Shown here piece by piece: positions 1-8,480 of a DNA stretch of 64,000 bases. The translations under genes were made by a program, and so were the position numbers. Each line of letters starts with the position of its first letter. Position 1 is the stretch's first letter. The stretch lies in NCBI GenBank assembly GCA_963737225.1, contig CAVTSA010000008.1:1-64000 (forward strand). The letters run 5' to 3'. The notes beneath the pieces were generated by a model. That model worked only from the letters and a program-made list of their open reading frames with translations, made no database searches and was not told where the DNA came from. Source of the stretch: CAVTSA01 sp963737225 (lineage in GTDB: Bacteria; Chloroflexota; Dormibacteria; Dormibacterales; Dormibacteraceae).

Positions 1-1
1 A

Positions 2-175
2 CGCATCGACGTCTACGCCACGGCCCTGTTCCACCGGATGACGGTCGATGGACTCTCCGACCTGGACCTCAGTTACACGCCCCCGCTCGGCTCGCCCTGG
101 GACGCGGTCCAGATGGCCGCACAGGCCTGGTCCGCCCAAACGGTGCGTGCACCCGAAACGACGAGGACGGCCTAG
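2..175 (+). CDS. C-terminal end of a flavin-dependent disulfide oxidoreductase (partial)
   Basis: An open frame enters from the left edge and stops at 173-175, giving 57 residues. It reads as the end of the dimerisation domain of NADH oxidase/CoA-disulfide reductase-type flavoproteins: a LDLSYTPPLGSPWD segment followed by AAQAW, which in this family closes the redox interface. Catalytic parts lie outside the window. It runs toward arsM, which ends convergently 71 bp away, so it may or may not belong to the arsenic locus. The family call rests on this short tail; the substrate cannot be named. Confidence 0.6.
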   Translation, partial: RIDVYATALFHRMTVDGLSDLDLSYTPPLGSPWDAVQMAAQAWSAQTVRAPETTRTA

Positions 176-246
176 ATCTCCGAGACAGACGGAGCCCGCG
201 CCGGATGTTGGGCGGGACTGAAAGCCAACCCCGCCCTCCCGCAGAA

Positions 247-1026
247 CTATGGCGCGACGGCTCTCCGGCGCGCCCTGATGTAAGCGCTCCCGATCTTCCC
301 CTGATCCGGGATCGCCTGCTCACTGTGGACGTCGATGTCGACGTGTTCGAAACCGGCCGCCTCGAGGTGCGCCCGATATTCGACGGCGGGGATGCTCCCC
401 GAGATGCAGCCGGCCCACTGGTCTATCGCCAGCCTCGCCTCAGCCGACAGCTCCTCGACCTGGACCATGTCGGCGACGGCGAACAGCCCGCCTGGGCGCA
501 GAACCCGAGCCGCCTCGCGGATCACCGCGCCCTTGTCCTCAGCCAGGTTGATGACGCAGTTGGAGATAACCACGTCGACGCTCTGGTCAGCCAACGGGAT
601 CTCTTCGATCGTCCCCTTGAGGAACGTCGCATTCTCGACGCCGGACTGCTTCTGGTTGCGGCGAGCAAGGGCCAGCATCTCGTCCGTCATGTCGACGCCG
701 TAGGCCTGTCCACCCGGCGCAACCCGGCGGGCGGAGAGCAGCACATCCAGACCGCCGCCGCTACCCAGGTCCAGCACGGTCTGACCGGGCTTCAGCTCGG
801 CGAGCATCGTGGGGTTGCCGCACCCCAAGCTCACACCCTCGCCAACCCCGACCCCCTGGAGCTCGTCAGCTGAGTATGCCGTCCCACACGCGGCACCGCT
901 CTCATTTGCCTCCGCCGTCGAGCAGCAGGCGCTTTCACCACAACACGACGATTGCGTGAGCTCTAGCGCGAACTTCGCGTAGCGCTCCCGCACCGCCTCT
1001 CGAACCTCACCACTCATGGTTTTCAT
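247..1026 (-). CDS. arsM: Arsenite S-adenosylmethionine methyltransferase
   Basis: A 259-residue cytoplasmic methyltransferase that converts As(III) to methylated arsenicals using S-adenosylmethionine. The SAM-binding loop VLDLGSGGG lies near residues 84-92. The three cysteines expected in ArsM are present: Cys69 in LGCGNP, Cys157 in SNCVINL and Cys207 in WAGCISG. An extra N-terminal cysteine-rich stretch (CCGESACC, about 28-35) is common in bacterial ArsM. The open frame runs further upstream, but the ATG at 1026 is preceded by a GGAGG ribosome site, so that start is preferred. It is divergent from arsR and shares the dyad between them, so arsenite-inducible expression is likely. Confidence 0.9.
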   Translation of the reverse strand: MKTMSGEVREAVRERYAKFALELTQSSCCGESACCSTAEANESGAACGTAYSADELQGVGVGEGVSLGCGNPTMLAELKPGQTVLDLGSGGGLDVLLSARRVAPGGQAYGVDMTDEMLALARRNQKQSGVENATFLKGTIEEIPLADQSVDVVISNCVINLAEDKGAVIREAARVLRPGGLFAVADMVQVEELSAEARLAIDQWAGCISGSIPAVEYRAHLEAAGFEHVDIDVHSEQAIPDQGKIGSAYIRARRRAVAP

Positions 1027-1076
1027 GCTCCTCCGTTGTTGCTTCCGAACTCCATCGATGAACGTCGATTCGTTGC

Positions 1077-1129
1077 CTTGAGCATACCATGCATATCGAC
1101 GATCGTCAATGCGTTCGCGTATGCTCAAG
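1077..1129. promoter_or_regulatory. Nested dyad in the arsM-arsR divergent promoter, probable ArsR operator
   Basis: Two inverted repeats share almost the same centre. The outer one has 11-bp perfect arms at 1077-1087 and 1119-1129 (CTTGAGCATAC and its complement). The inner one is the 10-bp palindrome GACGATCGTC at 1098-1107 flanked by AT-rich ends, resembling SmtB/ArsR-family operators. It lies between the arsM start (1026) and the preferred arsR start (1136), where a repressor would control both directions. The role is inferred from position and symmetry. Confidence 0.6.
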
Positions 1130-1135
1130 TCAGCG

Positions 1136-1519
1136 ATGGTCAACCTTCCGGTGCTACGAACTCGAGGGACGTGCTGTGCGATCGAGCCGGCGATCCCGAG
1201 CGAGACGGCCGAGGACTCAGCAGAGTTGCTCCGCGTGCTCGCCGACCCCACACGTCTGAGCATCCTGGCTACCTTGCAAAACGCAGCAGAGCCGGTATGC
1301 GTTTGCGACTTCGTCGCGGCCTACGCCCTGGCGCAGCCCACCATCTCCCACCACATGGGCAAGCTCCGGCGTGCCGGGCTGGTGACCGCCGAGAAAGAGG
1401 GCCTCTGGACCTACTACCAGATCGCCACACCGCTCCCACGCCTCGTCGAATCCGTCCTGGAGGGCGTCGCCGGGGGGCCTGGCTCGCTCCAGGCGGCCAA
1501 GGCGACGGCGTCTCGCTAG
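1136..1519 (+). CDS. arsR: ArsR-family arsenic-responsive repressor
   Basis: A small winged-helix metalloregulator, 127 residues from this start. The DNA-binding helix region carries CVC (Cys55, Cys57) before DFVAAYALAQPTISHHMGKLRRAG, matching the As(III)-sensing CVCDL region of classical ArsR. A CC pair at 13-14 could supply the third thiol. In-frame ATGs at 1109 and 1121 lie inside the dyad that should be the operator, so 1136 is preferred although its ribosome site is weak. It is divergent from arsM and 18 bp upstream of the arsN-like gene, probably one transcript with it. Release of DNA on As(III) binding is family knowledge. Confidence 0.85.
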   Translation: MVNLPVLRTRGTCCAIEPAIPSETAEDSAELLRVLADPTRLSILATLQNAAEPVCVCDFVAAYALAQPTISHHMGKLRRAGLVTAEKEGLWTYYQIATPLPRLVESVLEGVAGGPGSLQAAKATASR

Positions 1520-1537
1520 CGTTTCGCCTCGACGAGG

Positions 1538-2029
1538 ATGAGCGAAAGTTCCGCCCTCACCACGCGCCCGATGGCATCGTCCGATTGGCCTGTTGTCGAG
1601 CGAATCTATGCCGCCGGCATCGCCACAGGGAACGCGACCTTCGAGACCAAGACGCCCTCCTGGGAGACCTGGGACGCCGGCCATCGCGCGGATCTCAGGT
1701 TCGTGGCAGTCCGCGATGGCAGCGCGGTTGGGTGGGTTGCGGCTGGCCCGATATCACGGCGTCACTGCTACGCAGGCGTGGTCGAGCACAGTGTGTACGT
1801 CGCTGCCGAGGAGCGGGGGAGGGGCGTCGGCTTGGTCCTCATGAGCGCCCTTATCGACGCTGCAGAGGCATCTGGCGTGTGGACCATCCAGACCGGCATT
1901 TTCCCCGAGAACCACGCAAGCATCGCCCTCCACCAACGGGTCGGGTTCCGCATCGTCGGTCGACGCGAGCGGATGGCCCTCCTTCACGGAACCTGGCGTG
2001 ATGTCCTTTTGATGGAGCGGCGATCCTAA
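1538..2029 (+). CDS. arsN: GNAT acetyltransferase, phosphinothricin/arsinothricin (ArsN-like) type
   Basis: A 163-residue acetyl-CoA-dependent N-acetyltransferase of the phosphinothricin acetyltransferase group. It shows IYAAGIATGNATFET at the N terminus, the acetyl-CoA loop motif EERGRGVG near residues 91-98, and GIFPENHASIALHQRVGF near the C terminus, all typical of PAT/Bar enzymes. Enzymes of this branch inside ars clusters (ArsN1) acetylate the antibiotic arsinothricin, and the gene follows arsR by 18 bp, so that substrate is more likely than phosphinothricin. The substrate is inferred from context; the fold assignment is firm. Confidence 0.7.
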   Translation: MSESSALTTRPMASSDWPVVERIYAAGIATGNATFETKTPSWETWDAGHRADLRFVAVRDGSAVGWVAAGPISRRHCYAGVVEHSVYVAAEERGRGVGLVLMSALIDAAEASGVWTIQTGIFPENHASIALHQRVGFRIVGRRERMALLHGTWRDVLLMERRS

Positions 2030-2063
2030 AAGTCGACTGGCCGATCCTCGCATGGGGGCCTGC

Positions 2064-2804
2064 TCAACGGCGGCGGAGGCGATAGCTCCAGAGCTCGAAC
2101 AGGTCGTCGGCGCGTCGCCCTGCGACGTCAAGTTGGCCAACTGATGACCGGCTGGAGCTGAGTAGCTCCCACGCCTGGCCGAAGCGCCCTTCCACCTCTT
2201 GGGTACTCACTCGCGAGTACATAGGAGCTGCCCTCGGAGGTCGAGTAAAGCCATATAGCAGTAGCGTCGCACCAGGCGCCGCGACCTCCGAAACACCCGC
2301 TACGTACAGCGGCCTGCGGTCCTCGGGGAGCGTGTGGAAGCAGCCGAAGTCGAGGAGGAGCGTGAACCCGTCACCAACCCCGAGCTCCCGAAGACGGGTT
2401 GCGTCGCCGTTCACGAGACGCGGTGTAACGCCTGCCGTCGCCGCCCGACGATGCGCCCGGACAAGTGCTTTGGCGACCATGTCGACACCGGTGACATCCC
2501 AGCCGTGCTGGCTGAGATAGATGCTGTCTGTACCTGTCCCACATCCGACGTCGAGGGCGCGCCCAGGAGATAACGGGGACGGCCCCTCCACCAAATCGAC
2601 CAACTCCGGCGGAGATGCGTCACGCTGCCAAACCGCTAGTCCCATCTGGTAGGCAGCCCGGTACACGAACTCGTACCACCTAAAGTCTCGCCGGCTCCTG
2701 CTGCGCAGCCACCAGATTCCACCGGCTCCGAGGAGCCCACCACCGGCAGCCGCAAGCCATCCGCGCCGCCCAATCGGCACCCTCAACCTTCGATCACCTG
2801 ACAT
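2064..2804 (-). CDS. Membrane-anchored class I SAM-dependent methyltransferase
   Basis: About 246 residues. A basic start is followed by a glycine-rich hydrophobic segment (about 14-35) that looks like one membrane anchor or uncleaved signal, then a Rossmann methyltransferase domain with DVGCGTGTDSIYL and GVDM, the SAM-binding motifs. An ATG exists 18 bases upstream, but AGGAG lies 8 nt before the ATG at 2804, which is preferred. Substrate unknown. It is divergent from the double-headed TetR gene, with a 12-bp palindrome between them, so it is the most likely target of that regulator. Confidence 0.72.
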   Translation of the reverse strand: MSGDRRLRVPIGRRGWLAAAGGGLLGAGGIWWLRSRSRRDFRWYEFVYRAAYQMGLAVWQRDASPPELVDLVEGPSPLSPGRALDVGCGTGTDSIYLSQHGWDVTGVDMVAKALVRAHRRAATAGVTPRLVNGDATRLRELGVGDGFTLLLDFGCFHTLPEDRRPLYVAGVSEVAAPGATLLLYGFTRPPRAAPMYSRVSTQEVEGRFGQAWELLSSSRSSVGQLDVAGRRADDLFELWSYRLRRR

Positions 2805-2831
2805 CTTCATATCTCCTGTCATGGCTCAAGC

Positions 2832-2851
2832 CGAGACGTCTCGTCTATGAT
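2832..2851. promoter_or_regulatory. 12-bp palindrome plus -10-like box between methyltransferase and TetR genes
   Basis: CGAGACGTCTCG at 2832-2843 is a perfect palindrome. TATGAT at 2846-2851 resembles a -10 box and lies only 8 nt before the TetR ATG at 2860, so that transcript would be leaderless or nearly so. A TetR dimer bound at the palindrome would cover the promoter. Function is inferred. Confidence 0.45.
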
Positions 2852-2859
2852 AGTGACAT

Positions 2860-3639
2860 ATGCCGCCGACGTCACGAGAGGAGGTGATCGCCGCCGTCCG
2901 CCTGGCGGCCGCCGAGGGTCGGCAACTGACCATGGACCACGTAGCCGGGGCGGCGGGGATCGCCGTCAGAACGCTCTACCGTCTGTTCGGCAGTCGCGAG
3001 GAACTGCTACGAGCCGCCGGCTACGATGAGCCTCCCTCGGCTCGCGAGCGGATCCTCGAGGCCGGCCTTCGGCTCATCGGCGAAGCAGGCCTCGCGGACC
3101 TCTCCATGGACCAGATCGCCGAGACGGCCGGCGTTTCTCGGGCCACCCTGTACCGTCTGTTCCCCGGAAAGTCGGCACTTTTCGCCGGGGTGATCGAGGC
3201 CTACTCGCCCTGGGAGGCCGTCGCTCGAACGATCGACGCCAACCACGGCGGTCCACCCGAAGAGGTCATGCCGATGGTCGCCGATGCGATTCTCCGTGCC
3301 CTCGAGGGCCGCACCGGCCTTCTGATTGGCGTCGTCGCCGAGTTGGTCAGGGGGAATCCCGATACCGCGGAAGGAATGCGCCAGAGCTTCGCTCACGGGC
3401 TACCCGACCTGACCCGCTATCTCTCCGCTCAGATGGGGGCCGGACGGCTCCGGAGCATGGACCCAGTTCTCGCTCTGCAGCTGCTCGCCGGTCCGATTCT
3501 GGTGCACCTCCTCACGGCGCCGCTGGCCGAGGCCGCCGTGGGACACGCCATCTCGACCGAAGACGCCCTCGGTCAGATAGTTCCCGCGTGGCTCAGAGCC
3601 ATGACTCCCGAGGAGGAGCCGGATGGCCAACCTACTTGA
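2860..3639 (+). CDS. TetR/AcrR-type regulator with two tandem helix-turn-helix heads
   Basis: The 259-residue protein carries two TetR_N-like DNA-binding units in a row: residues about 6-50 (TMDHVAGAAGIAVRTLYRLFGS) and about 59-107 (SMDQIAETAGVSRATLYRLFPGK). Each has the A-GVS-TLYR-F recognition pattern. A single C-terminal all-helical ligand/dimer domain follows. Ordinary TetR proteins have one head and about 200 residues, so this is a duplication or fusion, though the first head is shorter and less canonical. It ends inside the next gene (17-bp overlap), so the two are coupled. Ligand unknown. Confidence 0.8.
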   Translation: MPPTSREEVIAAVRLAAAEGRQLTMDHVAGAAGIAVRTLYRLFGSREELLRAAGYDEPPSARERILEAGLRLIGEAGLADLSMDQIAETAGVSRATLYRLFPGKSALFAGVIEAYSPWEAVARTIDANHGGPPEEVMPMVADAILRALEGRTGLLIGVVAELVRGNPDTAEGMRQSFAHGLPDLTRYLSAQMGAGRLRSMDPVLALQLLAGPILVHLLTAPLAEAAVGHAISTEDALGQIVPAWLRAMTPEEEPDGQPT

Positions 3640-4312
3640 CGCTGTCCGTCAGCTCGTACCCGCCGCCCAGCACCTTCCAATTCTGTTCGTCGCCCTGCTC
3701 CTCATTCACGTGTCGGCCGGACTCACTTGCGTCGTCACCGGGGCGGGGGCAGCCATCAGCCCGAAACGACGGCACCGTCATCCCAGATTTGGAACCGTGT
3801 ACTTCTGGGTTCTCTCCGTGGTCTTCGCCTCGGCGACTGGCCTCGCGATCATGCGCTGGAACGAGGATCGCGACCTCTTCGCACTGGGCACCATTGCCCT
3901 TGGATTGGCGACGGTGGGTTACCTGGCCAGGCGGATCCGCTGGCGGGGCTGGAGGAGCTTCCATATCCTCGACATGGGCACCTCATACGCCGTGTTGATC
4001 ACTGCGTTCTATGTCGACAACGGCCCCAAACTCCCCCTCGTCAACCACCTACCCGCTGTGGCCTTCTGGACCTTGCCGGGCCTGGTCGCTACGCTGCTCC
4101 TCGGCCGGGCTCTACGTCGATCCACCCAACCGATGACGGATCTGCAGGCGGTGTTCGTCGCGTTACGTCGCACGGCACAAACAATTGGCGGCCGAGTTGA
4201 CCAACGGGAAAGCAGCGGTCGGTGTTCTGGTAGCCGAGACCGAAGAGTCGGCGGTGTCAGCCAAGCTGGCCGAGCTTGGAGGCCAGCCCGCGCCGGTGCT
4301 CGCCATAAGTGA
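3623..4312 (+). CDS. Multi-pass membrane protein (DUF2306-like), C terminus scrambled
   Basis: The 229-residue frame begins inside the TetR gene. The first 175 or so residues contain four to five hydrophobic helices with a DUF2306-like layout and charged loops such as RHRHPRFGTVYFW. After about residue 185 the frame becomes arginine/glycine-rich and non-hydrophobic. From 4185 another frame carries recognisable protein sequence (the DUF1269-like tail), so the last 40 residues here are probably out-of-frame read-through across a deletion junction. Function unknown; possibly a TetR-controlled export or membrane-stress protein. Confidence 0.55.
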   Translation: MANLLDAVRQLVPAAQHLPILFVALLLIHVSAGLTCVVTGAGAAISPKRRHRHPRFGTVYFWVLSVVFASATGLAIMRWNEDRDLFALGTIALGLATVGYLARRIRWRGWRSFHILDMGTSYAVLITAFYVDNGPKLPLVNHLPAVAFWTLPGLVATLLLGRALRRSTQPMTDLQAVFVALRRTAQTIGGRVDQRESSGRCSGSRDRRVGGVSQAGRAWRPARAGARHK

Positions 4313-4388
4313 AGAGGATGTCGCCGAAGCCGACGCGACCGCCCCGGAGGTCGAAGCTGCTGAGAGCGCAGCTCCGACCCAGACCTAA
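4185..4388 (+). pseudogene. Truncated C-terminal tail of a DUF1269-like protein
   Basis: The frame reads ELTNGKAAVGVLV, then SAVSAKLAELGG, then an acidic alanine-rich tail. This resembles the C terminus of DUF1269 general-stress membrane proteins. The glycine-rich N-terminal part of that family is absent: upstream DNA belongs to the preceding membrane gene in another frame. The only in-frame initiator is TTG. The simplest reading is a deletion that joined the 5' part of one gene to the 3' part of another. Confidence 0.5.
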
Positions 4389-5355
4389 AGGTGAGAGTCA
4401 GAGAGCGCGATAGAGTTGGTTGCGCCCGGTAGGGGCGCCCGGCCACACTTGCGGCGGTGGAGGCCGTGGCTTCGACCAGCGCATCCTGCGCGGCGGAGCT
4501 GGAAGGGCCGCTCTCGAGCACGCACTTCGACGGGGCGCCGCGACCTCGGCGCAAACGTGCGGCGGTAAACCGGCTCTTCTCAGAATTCTGTGGACCGCCG
4601 AAATCGGACAAATATCGAATGACCGCATGGGGACGGCTCGACAGCCCCTCCGGTACGGGCCTCGTCGTCCACGAGCTGGTCTGGCACAGTACGTCAGCTG
4701 AGTTCGTCCTTCGCAGCTCCGCAGCACTCACCGCCTCGTCGACCGCTCCGTCCGCCCGACTCGAGGCTGCCGTCCTTGGTCATCAGACGGACCAATCGAA
4801 ACTCATCGAACATTCGCACGCCACAGGATTTCGTGAAGACCCGGTAAACCAGACGAACAAATGTACCCTCCGGCCGAACAGCATTATGCGTGCAATCAGA
4901 ACTCGAACCAGTCCATGCCAAGGAGCGTCAAAATCCTCGGGACCACCGCCCCGTGAGTAAGCATGACGGGCGGATCGCGGTTCGAATCCTTCCGGGGGAG
5001 CAGCCCAACGCGCTCGGTTTGAGCTCCGCCGCGCGGCAGGCGAGAAAGGTGGGATTGACCTTCCGGGTCTTGCCGGCAACCGCGACCCCGGCGTCCTCGA
5101 ACAGCGCCGATGACGCCGCAGCGGCCCCCAGGTCCCGCTCAATCCCTAGGACTCGCAGGCAGGATCGCCCGCGCGACGTCCACCACCTGGTCCGGTCCAG
5201 CCGAGCGCCGGCCGACCCGGGCGCAACATCGCCCCGGCCGACCCCCAGCTGACAACAAATCTGACAACAATTCCGGCGGACGCCGGCAGACTCCTACAGC
5301 ACTGGGCCCAAGCCGACGGAACTCGGAGGAGCCCCTCGAAGCGGCTCAGACCAGA
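4389..5355. other. About 970 bp without a recognisable gene
   Basis: Several frames are open on both strands, which is usual at this GC content, but none reads as a known domain. The notable object is a hairpin, CCGCCC at 4946 pairing with GGGCGG ending at 4973, followed by GGTTCGAATCC at 4979-4989, which resembles a tRNA T-loop. The flanking stems do not pair, so no tRNA is called. TGACAACAA occurs twice near 5250-5270. Confidence 0.4.
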
Positions 5356-5400
5356 CTTCTAATCCGTTGGTCGGCGGTTCAGATCCGGCCAGGGCCTCCA
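5356..5400 (+). pseudogene. tRNA-Arg(UCU)-like 3' half, no 5' half
   Basis: The 45 bases correspond exactly to tRNA positions 32-76. They show anticodon loop CTTCTAA (anticodon UCU), a 5-nt variable loop, a T arm with TTCAGAT loop and four of five stem pairs, a 7-nt acceptor strand CAGGGCC and an encoded CCA at 5398-5400. No D arm or 5' acceptor strand is found upstream, and the 5' side of the anticodon stem pairs only partly. Such 3' halves are what site-specific integration at tRNA genes leaves behind. It overlaps the 3' end of the broken RNA-ligase-like gene. Confidence 0.6.
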
Positions 5401-6001
5401 CCCCGAATCGCTGCCTTGCGCTGGCCCCAGCCTCGCGAGCCGCCCAGGGAGAAGGTTGCGACCGTGATCCAAGGCGCCGGCGTGTCCCGGCCCGTAGCTC
5501 GCGGGCCGGTCATGAGGGTCACCTCGCCAGCGGCGGCTTCAATCGGCAGGCTCGGCCGGATGGCCTCGGCGGCTCCATGAAGGGCGCCCGGGCCGCCGAG
5601 ATGGCCGATGATGAGGTGAGGTACCACGTCCTCGTACGCGCCGCCGTAGGGTGGGCAGGACGGGTAAGCGGCGGATGCCAGTTCCGTTAATTAACGCACG
5701 GAACGGAGCCTCGTCGGAGGGGGCCCAACCAGACGACCGCCTCGCCGTACCAGCCGATCCTGTCCAACGTGAACTCGAACGCCGGGAAGCCGGCCAGCAG
5801 GCGAGTGAGCGCGGCCAATTCCCCACCGCCGATGCGGTGCGGGGGCAGGAATGGGTACAGGACGGTCAGATGCGCAGGCAGGCCGTCCCGGGCGCTGAGG
5901 TCCAGCTGAGCACGGTGCGATCCGACGACCGGATCCGCCGTGGGCACCAGCAAGAGCAGCGCGCTCTCCGACTCACCCAGGTCGCCACTACCGGCCAACA
6001 C
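5379..6001 (-). pseudogene. 2'-5' RNA ligase-like (LigT/2H phosphoesterase) gene with two frameshifts
   Basis: Read across three frames this is a near-complete 2H-superfamily protein. Frame one gives SALLLLVPTADPVV, then PAHLTVLYPFLPP (first HxT motif) and GEAVVWLGP. Frame two gives SDEAPFRALI. Frame three gives YPSCPPYGGAYEDVVPHLIIG (second H-x-x/T-type motif) and ITVATFSLG. The first shift falls in a run of five Cs (plus-strand GGGGG at 5719-5723), the second near TTAATTAAC at about 5686-5695. A GTG at 6001 is a plausible start. The gene directly abuts the APH-like remnant. Confidence 0.65.
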
Positions 6002-6002
6002 G

Positions 6003-6329
6003 CTCGACTTCGTCCCAGCGTTGCTCAACGGCGACCTTGGTCCCGACCATGTGCTCTGCCGCCACCGCCACGTCGTGAGCATCATCGACTGGAGCGATGC
6101 TCGGGTCGGCGATCCCGCCCTGGATCTTTCCTGGTGCCTGAACGGAACGCCACACAAGTTCGCTGACGCGCTCGCCCGCACCTATGACGCCAACAGCTGC
6201 TTCCGCCGGCGCTCGCTGTTCTACCACCAGCTCGGCCCTTGGTACGAAGTGACCTATGGGCTCGACACCGAGCAGAAGCGATTCGTGAAGTCAGGACTCA
6301 ACGGTGTTCGCTCGCGACTCCCCCTGTGA
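6003..6329 (+). pseudogene. C-terminal half of an aminoglycoside phosphotransferase-like kinase
   Basis: The frame shows ALLNGDLGPDHVLC (usual HGD brenner motif with His replaced by Asn), then IIDWSDARVGDPALDLSW, the DxD metal-binding region of APH/choline-kinase-fold enzymes, and a helical C terminus with GPWYEVTYGLD. The ATP-binding N-terminal lobe is missing: sequence upstream of about 6003 belongs to the oppositely oriented RNA-ligase-like gene. With no lobe and a changed catalytic His it is not expected to be active. Confidence 0.7.
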
Positions 6330-6719
6330 GCTGTCCCTTGGCGCGCCAACTACCCGATCGGCTTCCCGGAATTCGAAACCCTTCCGACTCTACAGATTGA
6401 GGCTGGGGCCGGATCGCCGGGTACCGACTCGGTTTGACAGCGGACAGTCCGTCAAGCACCGACATGTCGGCCATTGGACCAACCGGCCCCGGCGTCCCCC
6501 AAGAGTGTCAGCGATGTGTCGGTCGACAGTCCTAGGGGCCCTCCCGCATTCCTTCAAGGTCACTGGCTCGAGGCTTGTAGTCGCTCCGGGCCTCAGGTGA
6601 TCTAGTGCATCGGGATACGAACGCGTAATAGGCCAGGGTGGGCAAGAGCCGTCGGTCGACAAGAAAAAACCACAAAGCAGCGGCCCCGCGGACCAGCGCG
6701 AGGCCGTTGCGTCGTGAAA
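6330..6719. other. 390 bp with no recognisable gene
   Basis: Both strands carry only short, low-complexity or shadow frames. No tRNA, domain match or clear promoter was seen before the terminator-like hairpin of the permease gene. Confidence 0.5.
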
Positions 6720-6746
6720 CTGAGGCCCGGCCGACCCGCGCCTCAG
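6720..6746 (-). terminator. Hairpin downstream of the permease gene
   Basis: CTGAGGC at 6720-6726 pairs perfectly with GCCTCAG at 6740-6746 around a 13-nt loop, 11 bp past the permease stop. The T-run after it on the minus strand is short (GTTTC), so factor-independent termination is possible but not certain. Confidence 0.45.
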
Positions 6747-6757
6747 CCCGATTTGAT

Positions 6758-8480
6758 TCAGCCGGCGGCAGGCAGTGGGGCCTCGTCCTCGGCAGCGTCG
6801 CCCGAGTACGTCTGGATGTACTCTTTGGTCTTCTCCGCGTTCAGGCGCGAGAAGAGCGCCAAGTAGTAGATCACCAGGCAGAACGCGGCCAGCACGAGCA
6901 TGTCGATCCCGAAGGGCAGGACCTTGCCGGTGCCGCCCTGGATAGTGGTGAAGGGGATGGTGTTCGGGTCCGGTGGTGCCGACTCGAAGGAGCCGAAGAA
7001 GGAGATCACAGCAAGTCCGATCAGCCAGGGCGCGATCCAGAGGTTGTTCCTGAGGTCGAGAGTCGGGCGCTCGTTGGCGGGTCGCGTGTAGAGCCCGAGG
7101 AGCAGTAGGACGACGCCTACCAGAATCGCGAAGAAGAGCTTCCAGACCACCCCGAAGCCGCTGAAGAGGACCAGCTCATTGGCCACGATGAAGCCGAGCG
7201 GAGCCATCACCACCATCCCGGGCAGCTTGAAGGGGCGCGGCCGGTCAGGATCGCTCATGCGGAGCGCCTGTACGGCCGGTGGCAACATCGCGATCGTGAT
7301 CACACCGGCGGAGGTGGCAAACCCGACCAACTCAGCCCAGCTCGGGAAAGGCGCGAACACGACCAGGCCGACCACAGCGGTGAAGACGATGCCGACGATC
7401 GGCGTTCCCTTGCCGTTCAGGTACCCGAAGATGCCGGGGATGTAGCCGTTCCGAGCGAGCGCGAAGGTGTAGCGGGCGTTGATGCCGATCGCCAACAGAG
7501 CGGTGCCTCCCGGCGAGATGATGGCGTCGATGTAGAGGACGAACGCGAGCCACGAGAGCCCGAACCCGGTGGCGAGAGCCGCGAACGGCCCGGCGACGTG
7601 GGCGGGAAGCGTGAGGTTCGTCCAGCCGTGGACAAGGTCGGCTGGCCGGAGCGCGCCCAGGAACGCGATCTCGAGCCCCATGTAGATGACGAAGCCGATC
7701 AGCATCGACCCGATCACCGCGATTGGGATGTTCCGTCCCGGGTCCTTGGATTCGGCTCCGAACGCGATCGCGGCGTCGTAGCCGGAGTAGGCGAAAATAA
7801 TGCCACCGCTGCTGACCGCAGCCAGCACGCCCTCCATGCCGAACGGGAGGAACCCACCCTGGCCGTGCCCAACCGGACCGGTCCCGGTGAGGTACTGCGG
7901 TGTGGAAGGACACGAGGATGATGGCGATGATCGCCAGGACGGGGATCGCGATCTTCCACCAGACTGCGTACTTGTTCACCTCCGACATCCAGCGGATGCC
8001 CATCACGTTGATGATGGTGAACACGAGCAGAATCAAGAACGAGACGACGTAGCCAAGGCCAGTGAGTTGTGCCTGGGCATTGACCAGGTTCGGAATGTAG
8101 CCGGACGCGTAGGTCAGCATCGCCTCAGTCTCGATCGGCGCCGTCGTGACTCCAGCAATGATGCTGAACCACCCCAGGGCGAACCCGCCAAGGCTGCCGA
8201 ACGCGAAGTGGACGAAACGCACCTCGCCGCCGGCCAGGTGGTGCATCCCGCCCAGCTCAGCCACGTTGAGGGCCATGATCGCCGTCGCGACCCCGCCGAT
8301 CACCCACGCTAGGATGGACCCCGGCCCGGCAATCTTCGACGCGGTGTAGGCGCCGAACAGCCAACCCGACCCGATGACGACGCCTACCGAGGCGAAGAGG
8401 ACGCCGACCGTCCCCATCTGACGGTGCATTCGGCGTTGCGTGCCGGCAGCGACCTCCGATACAGGCGCTGTTTCCGCCAT
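6758..8480 (-). pseudogene. APC-family amino acid permease interrupted by one frameshift
   Basis: About 574 residues when joined. The first frame (8480 to about 7900) has GVLFASVGVVIGSGWLFGA, the APC helix-1 signature, then helices 2-5. Near 7895-7903 the sense frame moves by one base and continues as FLPFGMEGVLAAVSSGGIIF through helices 6-12 to the stop. The layout resembles YveA-type aspartate/proton symporters. AGGAGGGA lies just before the ATG at 8480. The shift is not in a long homopolymer, so it could be a real mutation or a read error. Substrate unknown; an acidic amino acid is a guess. Confidence 0.75.

Noticed and set aside
4457..4960. 167-residue protein in the low-coding stretch
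   Set aside because: Serine/threonine/proline-rich with no domain, no ribosome site and several competing frames on both strands.
4921..5003. Class II tRNA (Ser/Leu-like) or its 3' half
   Set aside because: A T-loop-like GGTTCGAATCC and a hairpin resembling a long variable arm occur, but T stem and acceptor pairs fail and there is no CCA or 5' half.
5110..5580. Integrase C-terminal fragment near the tRNA-Arg half
   Set aside because: An integrase would be expected here, but no tyrosine-recombinase R-H-x-x-R-Y motif or serine-recombinase domain is visible in any frame.
7890..7905. Programmed frameshift in the APC permease
   Set aside because: No slippery heptamer, Shine-Dalgarno-like site or stop codon at the shift; mutation or read error is simpler.
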